Origin: Choristoneura fumiferana
Lineage: Eukaryota; Arthropoda; Insecta; Lepidoptera; Tortricidae
Length of the DNA stretch: 64,000 nt
Direction of reading: 5' to 3'
Assembly: GCF_025370935.1 (NCBI RefSeq)
Contig: NC_133481.1
Coordinates: forward strand, 19,287,568-19,351,567
A program made the position numbers and the translations under genes. The notes under the pieces were generated by a model that was not told the origin of the DNA, made no database searches, and saw only the letters and a list, made by a program, of their open reading frames with translations. This document shows positions 20,718 to 33,059 of this stretch, piece after piece (position 1 is the first letter of the stretch; every line of letters starts with the position of its first letter).

Positions 20718-21480
20718 ATTCTGCACTCGGTTCGATTCACAGTGGATCTCCCCTGGGTTGACCCAGCGATCGAGCTGATGTCTTCCGGCCACCTTGTTGG
20801 GGCCCTTCCAATTTCTCTTTTTGAGGGAGTTCGTTACTCCAAGACACATTTGCTCCATCTCTTGGGAAGCAGAGTCAAGTGGGAAAGAAATAGTAGTTGT
20901 CCCCACTGGTCCCATTCCGAGTAGTACCAGCAGTTCACACCCTCGGCAATAAGTGCGGGCTAAGGGGTGTGGAAAACTGGAAATTATCTAGTGTCCAACC
21001 GAAACCAATATTCCCAATTTCGGTTTGTATTTCAGCTTCGGTCACCGAAATATTATTCGAGAGCTGTTCTGGTTTTTTTTTAATGTGTTCGATTTAGCTT
21101 TTGGAAGCAATTAATTGGTAAATTGTTAGTTTAGTAGCTTCCTGTTCTTTTTGATATGGAATAACAACGCATCCAAGAAATATCAGCAGATGCGTGGACG
21201 GTAGAGCCGATAGGTCCGACGGTAGGTCACGAAGCTGATTGCTCCCGAAAGTTGTACGAAAGCTCACAAATCGGTTTTGGTTCTGGTTTCAACAGATGTT
21301 CTGAGAATAGCCCCTTCATACAAGAGGCACCTTCTTAAGTTTTTTACTTATTCGACTATAGATGGCACAGATACAACGGTTGGAAGTGGAAATAAAAGTT
21401 AACATACGAAATTGTTGTCATTAATGATTTTCTCGTCAAAAGTTGACAGGAATAAAGTGGCACCGTCGTTTTGATTGTGG

Positions 21481-21603
21481 TACAGTCACCAGCACCAATA
21501 TCTGACACAGCAAAGCGTGCATAAATATCTGATAACTACGACTTTATTTCTATGGCCGGTAGGATGTGTCAGATATTTTGGCACGCTCCGCTGTGGCAGA
21601 TAT
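21481..21603. repeat. Degenerate foldback repeat
   Basis: TACAGTCACCAGCACCAATA opens it. AATATCTGACACAGCAAAGC is mirrored imperfectly by GCTCCGCTGTGGCAGATATT, with a second inner mirror (GTGTCAGATATT). Possibly a decayed member of the TACAGTC-end MITEs. Confidence 0.45.
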
Positions 21604-21926
21604 TAATGCAGGTAATTGTTATGTAAAAATCGGTAATGTAACGTGTCTGTAACTAAGGATGGATTATATTTATATACTGACATGGGTGCATAAAGTGTAC
21701 CATTAACTGACAGCCTCTAGAAGCCTATAAGTAGACCTTTGCAAGAAGATGTTTCTAACAAATCAAATCTGATGTACTGAAATTGTTTAAGTACTTAGAT
21801 TAAGAGTTTGCAATGCATGTAGTCAGTTGTAATGACTTGCTAAATGTGACTGATGTTACTTGGCCAAATAAATGAATATGAATATGACAACGGTAACCAC
21901 CCGACATAGAGTCGTTATGTTTGTGG

Positions 21927-22065
21927 TACAGTCGAGGGCATAAATATCTATACAGCCATAGCGTCAAATATATGTATACGTCGACCTTATGGTTAGTAGC
22001 ATAAAAGTGTATACATATTTTTGACATCTTGCTAACGTATATATATATTTATGCCCTTGACTGTA
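21927..22065. mobile_element. 139-bp mariner-like MITE with TA ends
   Basis: TACAGTCGAGGGCATAAATA at the left mirrors TATTTATGCCCTTGACTGTA at the right, and the interior is also foldback (ATATGTATAC with GTATACATAT). TA at each end fits the TA target duplication of Tc1/mariner elements. Confidence 0.75.
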
Positions 22066-24104
22066 CACGGAAGTATATGTTTATGATCCATTGGTTAGAT
22101 ATATTGACAGAAAAAGTTCGTTTGACCCAAGGTGTCTAGAGACCGTCTTATTAAAAGAAGTGGACCCAGCTGCATACAGTACGGCACAGACAGGGACGGA
22201 TTTTGAGGTTGACAGGCTTTGCGGCAATGAACTGGAGGCCCATGAGGGGAAAGAGACTTTGAAAAGAACGGAAAAGTTTGTAGACTGATGAAATTAAGAT
22301 ATTTTTTAAACCTCTTCTGGGCCCCTTCTAAATCTGACCTTGGAGACAGAAAATACAAATGTTAAATCAACATAGCGTAACAATCATTTATGAATATGGG
22401 TAGATGTGTACCTAATTGACTCAATATTCCGTTGTAGGACACACCGAAGGTTCTAGGTTGTGGTTGTATGCAATTTGGAAAGTCTTGTCGCCTGAATTAT
22501 GGCCTGTTGGTTGTCCCTTTGATTGTTCGTTGATTCAGTGTCGGTGTCTACAATTTCGGGGCTAGCTCAAGAGCTGCCGTCACTATATTTGCTGGCATTT
22601 CAGCAAATGTGCTTTGGAAGCACCAGAGAAATTTCGACAGAGCGTTAATGATATTTTTTTGTAGATTCAAAATTCCCGTCCAAAAATTGCGATTGTATTT
22701 AAAATAAAAATAAGCAAAAATGTTTACAAATAGCACAAATTAAAAGCATGAGTAGGTATTGAAAAATCTACCCTTCAACCGAATTTATTATTAAAATGAC
22801 AAACGAATGACCAAACCTTAATGGAATAATTGAGACCCTGAAATGTGCATTATTTTTTATTGTTAATTGAAAAATAGTGTTGTATTTTAAATTTGACTGT
22901 TGAAAGTTCTTTTTTAAGAGTGCCTTAGTTAGGACATAGCATGTCTTATGTTTATTTTTATTATTACCAAGATCGTACATTTTTTATTCATTCTACCGTA
23001 AAATAGTGCCTACAAAATAAAAATAGTCAACGATTGTATGCCTTACTTTTAATACCTACGTATGTGTATATGTAAACAAATACCCATATATTTTATGCAT
23101 TTCGACAAGTTCGATACTTTGATATACACTATGTGCAGAGCAAATGTAATTGCTATTTCATATGTTAGCTTTTAATAGATTTTAGCTGAATAAATATTTA
23201 CTTTGTAAGTAATTGAAATTCGATGATCGTGTTGTTGTTTTTTTTTTAGTGAAGGTTATACAGTTGTACATAACGTTTATGTAAAATGATTATTGTACTT
23301 GTACGAGACATGGTTGTTGTTTTTGTTTTAAGATTGTTTTGGTTGCGTGTTCGGACTTGGCGCTTTTACTGCACGGCTCTGATCGTGATGGGGCGAGGCC
23401 TTAAAACTTTTAGAATGAGACAGTGAGCTTCTCATATTTTACTTATACAAGTTTGTTTTTTTACCCCCTTTGTTAAAGCTAAAAGCCAGAATTAAAATAA
23501 AAGTTTTCTTTTTTAATTTTTTTTAATTGGTATAAGCGCTTCTTATACCAAAATTGTCTTGAACTCATACAAAATTGTAATAACTGGTTGAAAAAAGCGC
23601 CAAGTCCGAGCTTAAGTGTTTTTGAATCGTAACAGAAATTGTGCACGAGAGCGTTGGTGTATCGGATTTGAAAATTGGCGTAAAACAGAGTGATTCCATC
23701 GACTTGAAACTTTTTGCGTTGTGCTAAGCTAGCGGGTGGTCTGATTTTACTGGCAGCTTACACTTGCTATTTGAAAAAAAAACTACGATTAAAGAACGTA
23801 AAAGACATAAGTTTATCTGTGGAAGGTGACGGCGTCATTCAAGTTTGTGGAATCGGTCAGTTATGTTGTACAAAACTGAATGACTATTTGAATGTTTTTG
23901 CCAGAATTATCTGACAAAAAGTTTACTTTAGCGTTAGTTAAGTTAGTGTAAGAGCAAAGATGCCATCGTGTAATTTTTATTCATCTCCGTTTAGGGAATA
24001 AAGTTTCTTTTATTGAGATTCGCGCGTTTTTCTTCCCCTTGTACCATAAAATAGTTGTTACAAAGAAATTTTGAGGGGTTATCTCAACAGTAGTCGAATA
24101 ATGT
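22066..24104. other. Intergenic, no gene supported
   Basis: No splice-framed exon. A 66-codon frame at 23714-23914 has a hydrophobic start but no ATG and a stop just upstream. AT-rich with T-runs. Confidence 0.5.
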
Positions 24105-24658
24105 GTAATTCCACTCCGGTGGACAGCATCCGGTCTGCGTGAAATAAATAAATAAATATCACGGGACACTTGACACCTAGTATCCCAAAGTAAGCAAAGC
24201 TTGTGTTATGGGCACTAAGCAAGCGACGGAAAAGGGTAACTGACAAAAAAAGCCTTGTAATTGAACGCGCTACGGTTACATTAGAAAAGTAAAAAATATG
24301 AAAACCATATTTACATTGTATGTATCTGAAAACCTTAACACCCCAATAGACTTTTTTATTTTAAGTTAGTTTATTGCATTGATTTTTAAATAGGTATATT
24401 AATGGTAGGTTAACTTCTAACTCTCGTACACTCGTAACACAAATCACACTTGTAGTACAAAATGTAAGTACTAAGTACTTCGCCGATATTAGAAGAAAAT
24501 TAATTTAGCAGAAAAACTGCCAGTAATAAATTATCTAAATATTTTGAAAATAAAAAACCGCGAGACTCAGTTTGCAGAGCGATGTCGTTTTGTTAGTCAG
24601 GTTTGTGTGCTACCCTACATTTGACAGTTACAATGAAAATGAAGATGAAAACGCGGGT

Positions 24659-25059
24659 AATGAGGGCTATCGCGAATGAATTCGCCGCTAGAGGCGCTAG
24701 TGTAGCGTGAGGTCTCCGAAATGTCAAATCTCATAGTTTTTGGGTGCGCTACGCGGGTTTAGTTATAATTAGAATAATTTTGTGAATATTTTGCAATATC
24801 TGAAATTAATTATGGCAAATATGCGTTCCGGGGCAATGAATGTCTGTGTTTTGAGTCAGTTTTGTCTTTTGGAAACCTTTGTCCTCCTTTTTTCCGAACA
24901 AAACGGACTAGGCAACACTGTGGCATGCTCGATATTTATATGGTACGGTTTTAAGGTGTATTAAATATGATTTTAATCTAACCTTTGTTTTCACGCCATA
25001 CTTAAAAACCTCACGCAACAGTGCGCCATCTAGTGAGACAAAAAACGATAGCTCTCATT
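24659..25059 (+). mobile_element. AATGAGGGCTATCG-end element (copy 3), 401 bp
   Basis: Complete, with both inverted ends (AATGAGGGCTATCG and CGATAGCTCTCATT). Uninterrupted, so it serves as the empty-site reference for the interrupted copies. Confidence 0.85.
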
Positions 25060-25250
25060 GTGCGCCGGTGTCAGTTTCGTGGGGTAGTCGCGCGAGCAGT
25101 CGTGGTGGCGTGGCACGCAGTGCGCGTGTTGTAGCAGCCGCCGAGTCGCGTTGCTCCTAAGAAGAAGGGCTACGGATAAGCCCGAAACATGTCGAGCTAA
25201 ATTAGATTTAAGACGGGAGTTAACCGGTGAAATATCATTTAATATCTAAA
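25060..25250 (+). repeat. Repeat with AAGGGCTACGGATAAGCCCG core
   Basis: GC-rich head (GTCGCGCGAGCAGTCG) followed by GAAACATGTCGAGCTAAA. Found again at 33566-33920 with a MITE inside, near 39900-40090, in 48462-48615, and reversed near 46330-46440. Confidence 0.65.
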
Positions 25251-26868
25251 TATTATGCAACCTCGCTAAAGCATTTAATTTGCGTACGCTGCATTCGCAA
25301 CTTTTAGACTGGGCACAGTGAAAAAGGAATAAAAAAAAACTACCTGCTTTAAAAATTTAAAACATGTATTGTACCATCAGCCAAATAAGTGGTCTATCAA
25401 TTTTTAAACAAGTTCCTATCAATGGATATGTCGCTAAAGTCGAACTTTCAAGTTGACAGACACGTCTATTGGCATTATTGTTTTATGACGTGCAAACGAT
25501 TATCAACTTTAGGGTGGTAGAGGTAGACGACAATTTGGCTGATGGTACCTATAGTTACTCTCGATTCTGAACTACTTTCAGGTTTTCAGTTATTTAGACT
25601 AGTCAGTAAAAAAATAATTAGTAATAAGTAGTCATGGGATAAAAGTCTCCTATCGTCGTATCCCCCGAAAACTGCCCCTATGATCATAAGGGCTTTTTTC
25701 TTTTATTTCATTTTTACATTCTACATTAAATTAGGCATCTTTGAGTGTAATAATTGTCTTTATAAGTTGAAAACTTTTCTTGATATTCAATTTTATTAAA
25801 AGGCCACTATTTCCTGGCGGCAAAATTTGACGTAAATAAAAGCCACTATCGCCATTAGGGCTATTCTTTGAGGCGCGAACCGCGCGCGTGCGGTGCGGGG
25901 TGGGGGCACAAGCGCCGCTCATTCATTACTCCGCGGACTGCGATTGTGAGCGCTATAGTCTTGCGTATTGGAAGTATTAGGACTTTAAATAGGTAGTGAC
26001 TAGTATATAGCATTTGTATGGCTAGTTTTCGTGTCACATTGGATATTTTTCATATTAATTTTAACTACCAGCGTTAAGAACTCCACCTATAATGAAACGT
26101 CGAGCTCGGAAAATAGTGCATTTAGTCGTAAAATATAATGTAGTTGAGAAAAGAAAAGTCATAAAAGAGTTGACAATAGGTAGTAAATTACAACATACAC
26201 ACATATTTTGAGATCGAGTAATAAATAATTACTTCCTTATATCTTTTTATAATTGCTGAGCTATAATAGAACGTATTTTTAATTTACACTGTCATAATCT
26301 TCGTAAAACGCAGAACAAGGCCCTTGTGCTGATTGTAGCATTTTTCTGCGGAATCGAAAAAAAGCTAATGTATGGAAGAGAAGAAGCCATAATGGCATTT
26401 GTGTCTTTATTCTACGACAAAATAATTATTTTGCTTTAATTAATGTGTTTAAGTGTTATAAAATTAGGTTTATTGGTGAATTTGAACAGTAAACGAAAGT
26501 AATTTCGGTTTTCGATGTGTTTTCATCAAATTAAAGTTAAAAATAACACTTAATTTTATTTAAACTATATGAGTCCTAAAGTCCATAGAGGCTTTTTTAT
26601 GATTTTCATTTTATCATTTAACAAAGATTTTACTATAAATAAGACTTTAAATTTACCTTTCTGTAGGCTGTTTTTGTATCCACAATTTATATGAAAGAAA
26701 GCAAACCTATTGAGTCTCCAATGCCACCGGATTGTAAACAAGAGATCGAGTTTTTACCTTCAAATTAAATCAGAAGTAATTTTAGAATTCAACAATAATG
26801 TGAATTTGCCCGAGCTCGTTATAAGTATAGAAGAAACAGAACAAAACAATTTTAAGACCGAATAGTAT

Positions 26869-27935
26869 AATCGGCCACTATGTTTAGCGTTTGTGGACTA
26901 TGAAAAAGCCTTCGATGTAATCGAGACCTGGGCTGTAATGCAGTCTCTTCAGCGGTGCCATATTGATTATAGATACATCGAGGTGTTATAGAGTTTGTAC
27001 AGCAACGCCACTATGACGATCCGGTTGTAGGACGAGAGCACACAACCAATCCAACTGCAGCGAGGTGTGAGACAGGGAGACGTTATTTCTCCGAAACTGT
27101 TCACAAATGCGTTGAAGGAAGTTTTCAAGCTCTTGGACTGGAACAGGTTCGGCATCAATATCAACGGCGAGTACATCACCCATCTTCGTTTTGCGGATGA
27201 TATAGTCATAATGGCAGAGTCGCTGGAGGAGCTCAATAATATGCTCAGTGACCTTAGTATCGTCTCCCAACAGGTGGATCTTAAAATGAACATGGACAAG
27301 ACTAAAATCATGTCAAATGTCCATGTCACACCCGTGCCGGTTATCGATGGTAACGATACACTAAGTTGCTGACCACTATGTTTATCTTTGACAAGTTGTC
27401 CAATTGGGTAGGTTCAACTTTGACAAAGAGATCACCCGAAGAATCTAACTCGGATGGGCAGCGTTCGGGAAACTTCGTAATATCTTCTCGTCCAATATTT
27501 CGCAGTGCCTGAAGACTAGAGTCTTCGACCAGTGTGTGTTGCCAGTGACGACTTATGGCGCTGAGACGTGGTCCTTGGCTGTTGGCCTTTTAGAGAGGCT
27601 CAGAGTCACGCAACGAGCTATGGAGAGAGCTATGCTTGGAGTTTCTTTGCGCGATAGAATCCGGAATACGGAAATTCGTCCAAGAACTAAAGTCACCGAC
27701 ATAGCTGGAAAAATAATGCAAGTTGAAGTGGCAATGGGCGGGTCACATCGCTCGAAGAACAGATAACCGTTGGGGGAGATAAGTCCCCGAGTGGCGACCA
27801 CGAACCGGAAGACGAAGCGTTGGCAGGCCTCCCATCAGGTGGATGCAAGAGTTATCGTTCATTGTGGCGGTCTAAGGGGAGGCCTTTGTTCAACAGTGAA
27901 CGTCTTCCGGCTGATGATGATGTTACTAAAGTTCA
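26869..27935 (+). pseudogene. RTE-type LINE fragment (reverse transcriptase to 3' end), broken
   Basis: The translation shows AFVDYEKAFD, then RGVRQGDVISPKLF, then the catalytic LRFADDIVIM near 27190, then LKMNMDKTKIM, and further on TYGAETWSL and RVTQRAMERAMLGVSLRDRI. These are the RT and C-terminal motifs of RTE elements in order. The apurinic-like endonuclease half is missing. In-frame stops occur near 26990 and 27028, and a frameshift follows IMQVEVAMGG near 27740. The 3' end carries GGGGAGGCCTTTGTTCAACA and a GATGATGAT tail. Confidence 0.9.
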
Positions 27936-27949
27936 TTATCACTGATCTC

Positions 27950-28400
27950 AATTAGCGCAGACATGAGGCTCATCGGCATCGCCTGCGACGCGGATTTTTG
28001 TCGTCAGAGCCTTCGTCATCGCAGAAGAGTGGCTTACCTGTCGGTATTCTACAGGCTACATTTCGGAGAATGTGCTTCGGAATTGCACGACCTTATTCCA
28101 CCTGCTCCTTTCTTCCACAGGTCGACCAGAAGTAGGCGGGGTCTCCACCCTTACGTTGTCAGTATTACAAAAATCCGCACAAAGCGTTTTCGCTCTTCCT
28201 TCATCAACCGCACAGCAAAAGAGTGGAATTCCCTGCCTGCGACTGTGTTTCCTGAACACTACAATTTGGCCGCTTTCAAGTCCAGGGTGAATGAGCATTT
28301 ACTAGACAAGCGTGCTCCATCGTACGTAGGCCTCATCCTCGCTTTCCATCAGGCGTGATTGAGTGATTGTGGCCAAACGCAAGCCTATACTGTATAAAAA
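27950..28400 (+). mobile_element. CR1/jockey-like LINE ORF2 C terminus
   Basis: An open frame (to the stop at 28358) contains RRRVAYLSVFYRLHFGECAS, ELHDLIPPAPFFHRSTR, HPYVVSITKIRTKRFRSSFI and TAKEWNSLPATVFPEHYNL. This is the conserved C-terminal domain of CR1/jockey-group LINEs (R-x-F-x-x-S-F-x-x-R-T-A-x-x-W-N-S-L-P). It directly follows the RTE tail, so two unrelated LINE ends are abutted. Confidence 0.8.
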
Positions 28401-29720
28401 AAACAATGTTTTAAGATTAATACGAGAAGAACAGTGTATTGAGTTTTTTTTATGGTCTGAGAGGCGATTTAACTGTTTTTTTTTTAAATATTGCTACTTA
28501 CACTTAATTTCTTACTTACTTTCTTTTATACTTATTTGAGATTTAAGAAGCAATTATATTTTTGTGTTTTTCTATATTCCTAAAGTTAATTATCTGATCT
28601 AAAGATTAACAAGAGAAGAACAGTGTTTTTTTTTTTTAATTACCTATTATAATATTTTTTAATGCCTGAGAGGTAATTTAATTGTTTTTTTAATAGTGTT
28701 ACTATTTTCTTAAAATAACTCGGATTTTATTAAAGATTTTATATCTTTAATTTTTTTGTTTATTTTAATATTCAAATTGTACATTTTCTTTAAAAACTAA
28801 TTATTTTCTTGAGCGATGAAAATGGTTAACCAGCAATTTTTTAATTGAGAAATGACTTAATGGCGATTGCGACCTCAACATTTCCGACGAAAAAGGCCAC
28901 AACATTCCTAAGAACCAAAGTTTGGTGCTTTCGAGGGTAAATACAACGGAGAATAAGGAATTAAGGGACATAACTATTTTAAATTCTATTATTATTACCA
29001 ATTTTTTTTCTAGACCAACCACAGGATGTTAATTCATGATACTAAAACAAAAAAATATCAATATCTTTGTTATTATTTTTAATAAACACAAAAAAGCTGC
29101 TCCTGAAAAGTTGCTGTTTTGCAATTACGCCACTTTTCGTGGGATACGACGCTGTTGTAGAAATTATTTCTAAAGATATAACTTTATGAGTCGTATAATG
29201 GCATTCAAAAAAAGTCTTTAATTATTTTTGAGGGAAAACAAGGAATTCTTACTTAAAATAATGTATTCTAAAAATTTCTAAACTTTTCTCCGCTGTAGGT
29301 TTTATTGTGAAAATTCCATTCAACTGAAAATTCCCAGCTCGACTATATTTAACAACTTGTAATACCGGGTGTGGCCTGTAACATGTGCAAATAATTAAAA
29401 CAGCTATCGTACTGGTTAAACTGAATAACATTAGTTCAGCTACTTTTAGAAATAATTAGTTTAGGTATTTTTATTACACTTTATTCGAAGAAGCAATGTA
29501 GGCAAATAAAGCAAAAGATATTTATAGCGTGACCGGCGCAACGTCAGTGGGTTTTAGGATGCGTAGGTACATTGAATTACGATTCAGTCTGTTAGAAAAA
29601 AAAGTTAAGTTTTGATTATAATTAAGTGGGAACATGATGATCCAGTTACCGGTGACCTATAGAGCCTCTGTTTTTAATATTATTCCTGGCTCTGGTCCAC
29701 ACTTGTGGCATATGCGCCAC

Positions 29721-29943
29721 AGAGGACCAAATGGCCTAGTGGTTAGAGAACCTGACTACGAAGCTTTGAGGTCCCGGGTTCGATTCCCGTGTCGGGGCAG
29801 ATATTCGTATGAAAAATACGGATGTTTGTTCTCGGGTCTTGGGTGTTTTTAACATGTATAAGTATGTATCTATCTATATAATTATATTTATCCGTTGCTT
29901 AGTACCATAACACAAGCTTTGCTAAGCTTACTTTGGGACTAGG
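29721..29943 (+). mobile_element. tRNA-derived SINE
   Basis: The head has box A-like TGGCCTAGTGGTTAGAG (from 29732) and box B GGTTCGATTCC (about 29778-29788), spaced as in tRNA genes. The tail includes CTCGGGTCTTGGGTGTT, TATCTATCTATATAATTATA and ACAAGCTTTGCTAAGCTTAC. There is no 3' acceptor stem, so it is a SINE, not a tRNA gene. The second copy is at 34681-34900. Confidence 0.8.
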
Positions 29944-29945
29944 TC

Positions 29946-30371
29946 AATGAGGGCTATCGCGTATGAATTCGCCGCTAGAGGCGCTAGTGTAGCGTGAGGT
30001 CTCCGAAATGTCAAATCTCATAGTTTTGGGTGAGCTACGTGGGCTTATTTATAATTAGAATAATTTTGTGAATATTTGCAATATCTGAAATTAATTATGG
30101 CAAAAATGCGTTCCGGGGCAATGAATGTCTGTGTTTTGAGACAGTTTTGTCTTTCGGAAACTTTTGTCCTCCCTTTTTTCCGAACAAAACGGGGACTATG
30201 GAACACTGTGGCATGCTCGATATTTTTTATGGTACGGTTTTAAGGTGTTATTAAATATGATTTTAATCTAAACTTTGTTTTCACGCCCGTAATAACAGAC
30301 TTGAAAGCCATACTTAAAAACCTCGCGCAACAGTGCGCCATCTAATGAGACAAAAAACGATAGCCCTCATT
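29946..30371 (+). mobile_element. AATGAGGGCTATCG-end element (copy 4), 426 bp
   Basis: Complete with both ends, placed only 2 bp after the SINE tail. Slightly longer than copy 3 because GCCCGTAATAACAGACTTG is present before the right end. Confidence 0.85.
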
Positions 30372-31589
30372 GGTGTGAATTGTTCCGTGATATTTATTTA
30401 TTATTTATTTATATGCTATTTATGTTGGCATAAGATCTGTCATTTGAACAATCCACAGCATTGATTTCCACCCGCCTCGATACTCATTGGAATACAAATG
30501 GTGCGTTGGCCTCCAAAACGTAGCGCGCTATGTGCAATGCGAGGAAATCGACGCGTGCGCTGCTCTCAGACGGAACTTATTCCGCAAGGAGGGTCGAGCA
30601 TCATAATATATCATTTCAAACTCAAACTCTTTATTCGTCGAGTCTTTGGCGGACACAGGTGCACTTAAACATCGGAAAAAAATAGAAGAAGAAAACTCTT
30701 TATTGCGCACGTAATGTGTTTAGTGTTTAGGTAGGTAAGTCAACCAACTTAATTCCTGTGCCAACATTTTATTTCTCTAAAACCTCAGTCTATAACAATG
30801 TTCATCGGATAACGTACAATGTCATTACCTACGACACGGTTCTATGGTGGCCTAGGAATCCCCTCGTCAGTTGGGCTGTAGTTCAACATATCCACCAAGG
30901 AGGATAAGAAAGGGCTTAAAATCTAATTACCCGGTGATATTTCTCTACTAATTTCCCGTGACTCAGTTATTACTTACTCATAATAATTGGTATTGAACGC
31001 GGAACTACTCTCGTCGGCCTTGCGTAAGGAACGCACAAACCACCGAGCTGGTTTAAGCCCTCAAGCAAGGAAATCTAGTTTGGAGTCTTTGTTGACGACA
31101 TGGCATTAATCAGTTTACTTATTCTTTTATTGGGTGACGTACAGGATTCACTGCCTGGAAATAAAACGATGTTTGTACCATTTTAGTGTTAAAACACCTC
31201 ATTTAATATATTATACCATATCTATTAATAAGCTTTCCGATGAAGGAAAACTTTGTGAGAAAACCTTCACTCCGTGCCACGATTCAAGAGTGTGTAATCT
31301 TCTGTACAAGAAGGGGCAAATGAGAGAGCGAGAGAGAAACATGCATTTACATATATTCGATCACATAAAAATAGATGGAATGAGAAAAATAACATCGAAA
31401 GTGGGCCCCACTCAGATAATGTTATGGCAACACTGTTCTTCAGTGGGACCCATTTAAAAACTAGCACATATAAAAACATAAGACACACTGTGATGAGAAG
31501 ACACGAACGCCAGCGGAAAGAACTTCGCAAAGAAACTTTCAATCCGGAAGCATGTATGGCAACATCATCATGTTTAATCAAATGAGCAT

Positions 31590-31730
31590 GCGGGTCACCT
31601 GATATAAAGCAATCACCAACCGCCTATAGACACCCGTAACGTAACACGTGGAATAGGTATCACAGGTGCGTTGCCAGCCCTTCGAGAGATTGATAGGCTC
31701 GTTTTTTAAAGATCCCTTACTTGTACCACT
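31590..31730 (-). repeat. LINE 3' tail, reversed
   Basis: GCGGGTCACCTGATATAAAG, CAGGTGCGTTGCCAGCCC and TCGAGAGATTGATAGGCTCG are the reverse complement of a LINE tail type seen forward at 37419-37603. The same sequence is at 36545-36690 in C2. Confidence 0.6.
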
Positions 31731-32451
31731 CCCGGATTTCAGGAATTTCCTCGTTAACTAGGTTAACTAAAGCCACTTTCCAACTAAGAAAATGAACTTA
31801 CGACAAGGCAAGCTCGGTTAGGTTTGTGATTGCCGTTTTGATTTCATGCGTTGTGTGTGTGTTGAATTTGGACCCATAACAAAAAGACAATGTATGTCAA
31901 TGTGTAACGTGAAAATACTATTTTAACAATAAAATACCCATTTCAAAGAACTTTCTTAGGGATTGTATTTTGGGATCAAACGGAAAGTGTACCTACATCC
32001 CTCCAAAACAATTAGAATTTTTCTAATCGCTTCAAAAATGACCGAGATCTGAATAAAAAACAATAATTTGGTAAGAACTTCCTCCTTTTTGTATTCAGAA
32101 AAAGCAAGTAGGTACACTGTAGGTATGTAGCGTGTATATTGTGGATAATATCTACCTACAGGATCCTTTCTGGCGCTATTTCACACTTTAGTAAAAAGCT
32201 GAAATGTGAAATAGGTCCCCGTAAAGCTAAGAACCATTTTTTATGGAATATTATGCACTTCCGCCCCCGCTTTAAAAATAAGACAAAGCCTCTCCCCGCC
32301 CACCGATGTTTGAGACATCGCTGTAACGCATCAGCGTATAGTATGTGATCTTATCTGGTTTTATGATCACGCGCCATAGCAATAAGAGATAGTCGACAGT
32401 AAAAAACTAGTGCATTGTTGTGGGATACGAAGGTTATGATTGGTTTTTTGG

Positions 32452-32461
32452 NNNNNNNNNN
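32452..32461. other. Assembly gap, 10 N
   Basis: Ten Ns. The sequence to its right restarts at a position homologous to 24105; the sequence to its left stops inside homology to 37400. Confidence 0.99.
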
Positions 32462-33059
32462 GTAATCCCACTCCGGTGGGTCAGCATCCGGTCTGCGTGA
32501 AATAAATAAATAAATATCACGGGACACTCGACACCTAGTATCCCAAAGTAAGCAAAGCTTGTGTTATGGGCACTAAGCAAGCGACGGAAAAGGGTAACTG
32601 ACAAAAAAAACCTTGTAATTGAACGCGCTACGGTTACATTAGAAAAGTAAAAAATATGAAAACCATATTTACATTGTATGTATCTGAAAACCTTAACACC
32701 CCAATAGACTTTTTTATTTTAAGTTAGTTTATTGCATTGATTTTTAAATAGTATATTAATGGTAGGTAGGTATATATACGTATATTTTGCTACGTCGGTA
32801 AATACTTAACTTCTAACTCTCGTACACTCGTAACACAAATCACACTTGTACCTAGTACAAAATGTAATACTAAGTACTTTCGCCGATATTAGAAGAAAAT
32901 TAATTTAGCAGAAAAACTGCCAGTAATAAATTATCTAAATATTTTGAAAATAAAAAACCCGCGAGACTCAGTTTGCAGAGCGATGTCGTTTTGTTAGTCA
33001 GGTTTTGTCCTACGCCTACATTTGACAGTTACAATGAAAATCAAGATGAAAACGCGGGT

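Larger units (their letters stand above)
24105..25596. repeat. Duplicated block A1 (pairs with 32462-34295)
   Basis: From GTAATTCCACTCCGGTGG to TTTTCAGTTATTTA, this block reappears nearly base for base at 32462-34295, immediately after the 10-N gap. The second copy has a LINE tail and a MITE that this one lacks. It contains a reversed repeat tail (TATCCCAAAGTAAGCAAAGC), an AATGAGGGCTATCG element and the AAGGGCTACGGATAAGCCCG repeat. Confidence 0.9.
25597..29351. other. Segment X, absent between A2 and C2
   Basis: 3,755 bp between A1 and C1 with no counterpart in the second copy, where A2 joins C2 directly at 34290-34295. Holds the RTE and CR1-like LINE remnants, a GC-rich patch near 25870-25940 and long AT-rich spacers. 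No host gene seen. Confidence 0.85.
29352..32451. repeat. Duplicated block C1 (pairs with 34296-37400)
   Basis: From ACAACTTGTAATACCGGG to GGTTATGATTGGTTTTTTGG, repeated nearly identically as C2. It is cut by the N gap exactly where C2 continues into unique sequence. Contains a SINE, an AATGAGGGCTATCG element, a reversed LINE tail and unassigned sequence. Confidence 0.9.

Noticed and set aside
20649..20924. 91-codon frame near an AATGAGGGCTATCG element
   Set aside because: Begins inside the transposon end and has no recognisable domain.
23714..23914. 66-codon frame with a hydrophobic start, possible secreted peptide
   Set aside because: No ATG (starts at TTG), a stop lies three codons upstream in frame, there are no splice signals and no recognisable family.
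27963..28358. 131-codon plus-strand frame as a host gene
   Set aside because: The motifs R-x-F-x-x-S-F and TAKEWNSLP mark a LINE ORF2 C terminus.
29731..29800. A true tRNA gene
   Set aside because: Box A and box B are present but there is no closing acceptor stem, and the sequence continues into a repeat body found at a second site. It is a SINE head.
31134..31581. Overlapping 100-codon frames on both strands, seen again near 36.1-36.5 kb
   Set aside because: Repeated only because block C is duplicated. The plus frame has no domain and the minus frame is just T-rich hydrophobic sequence.
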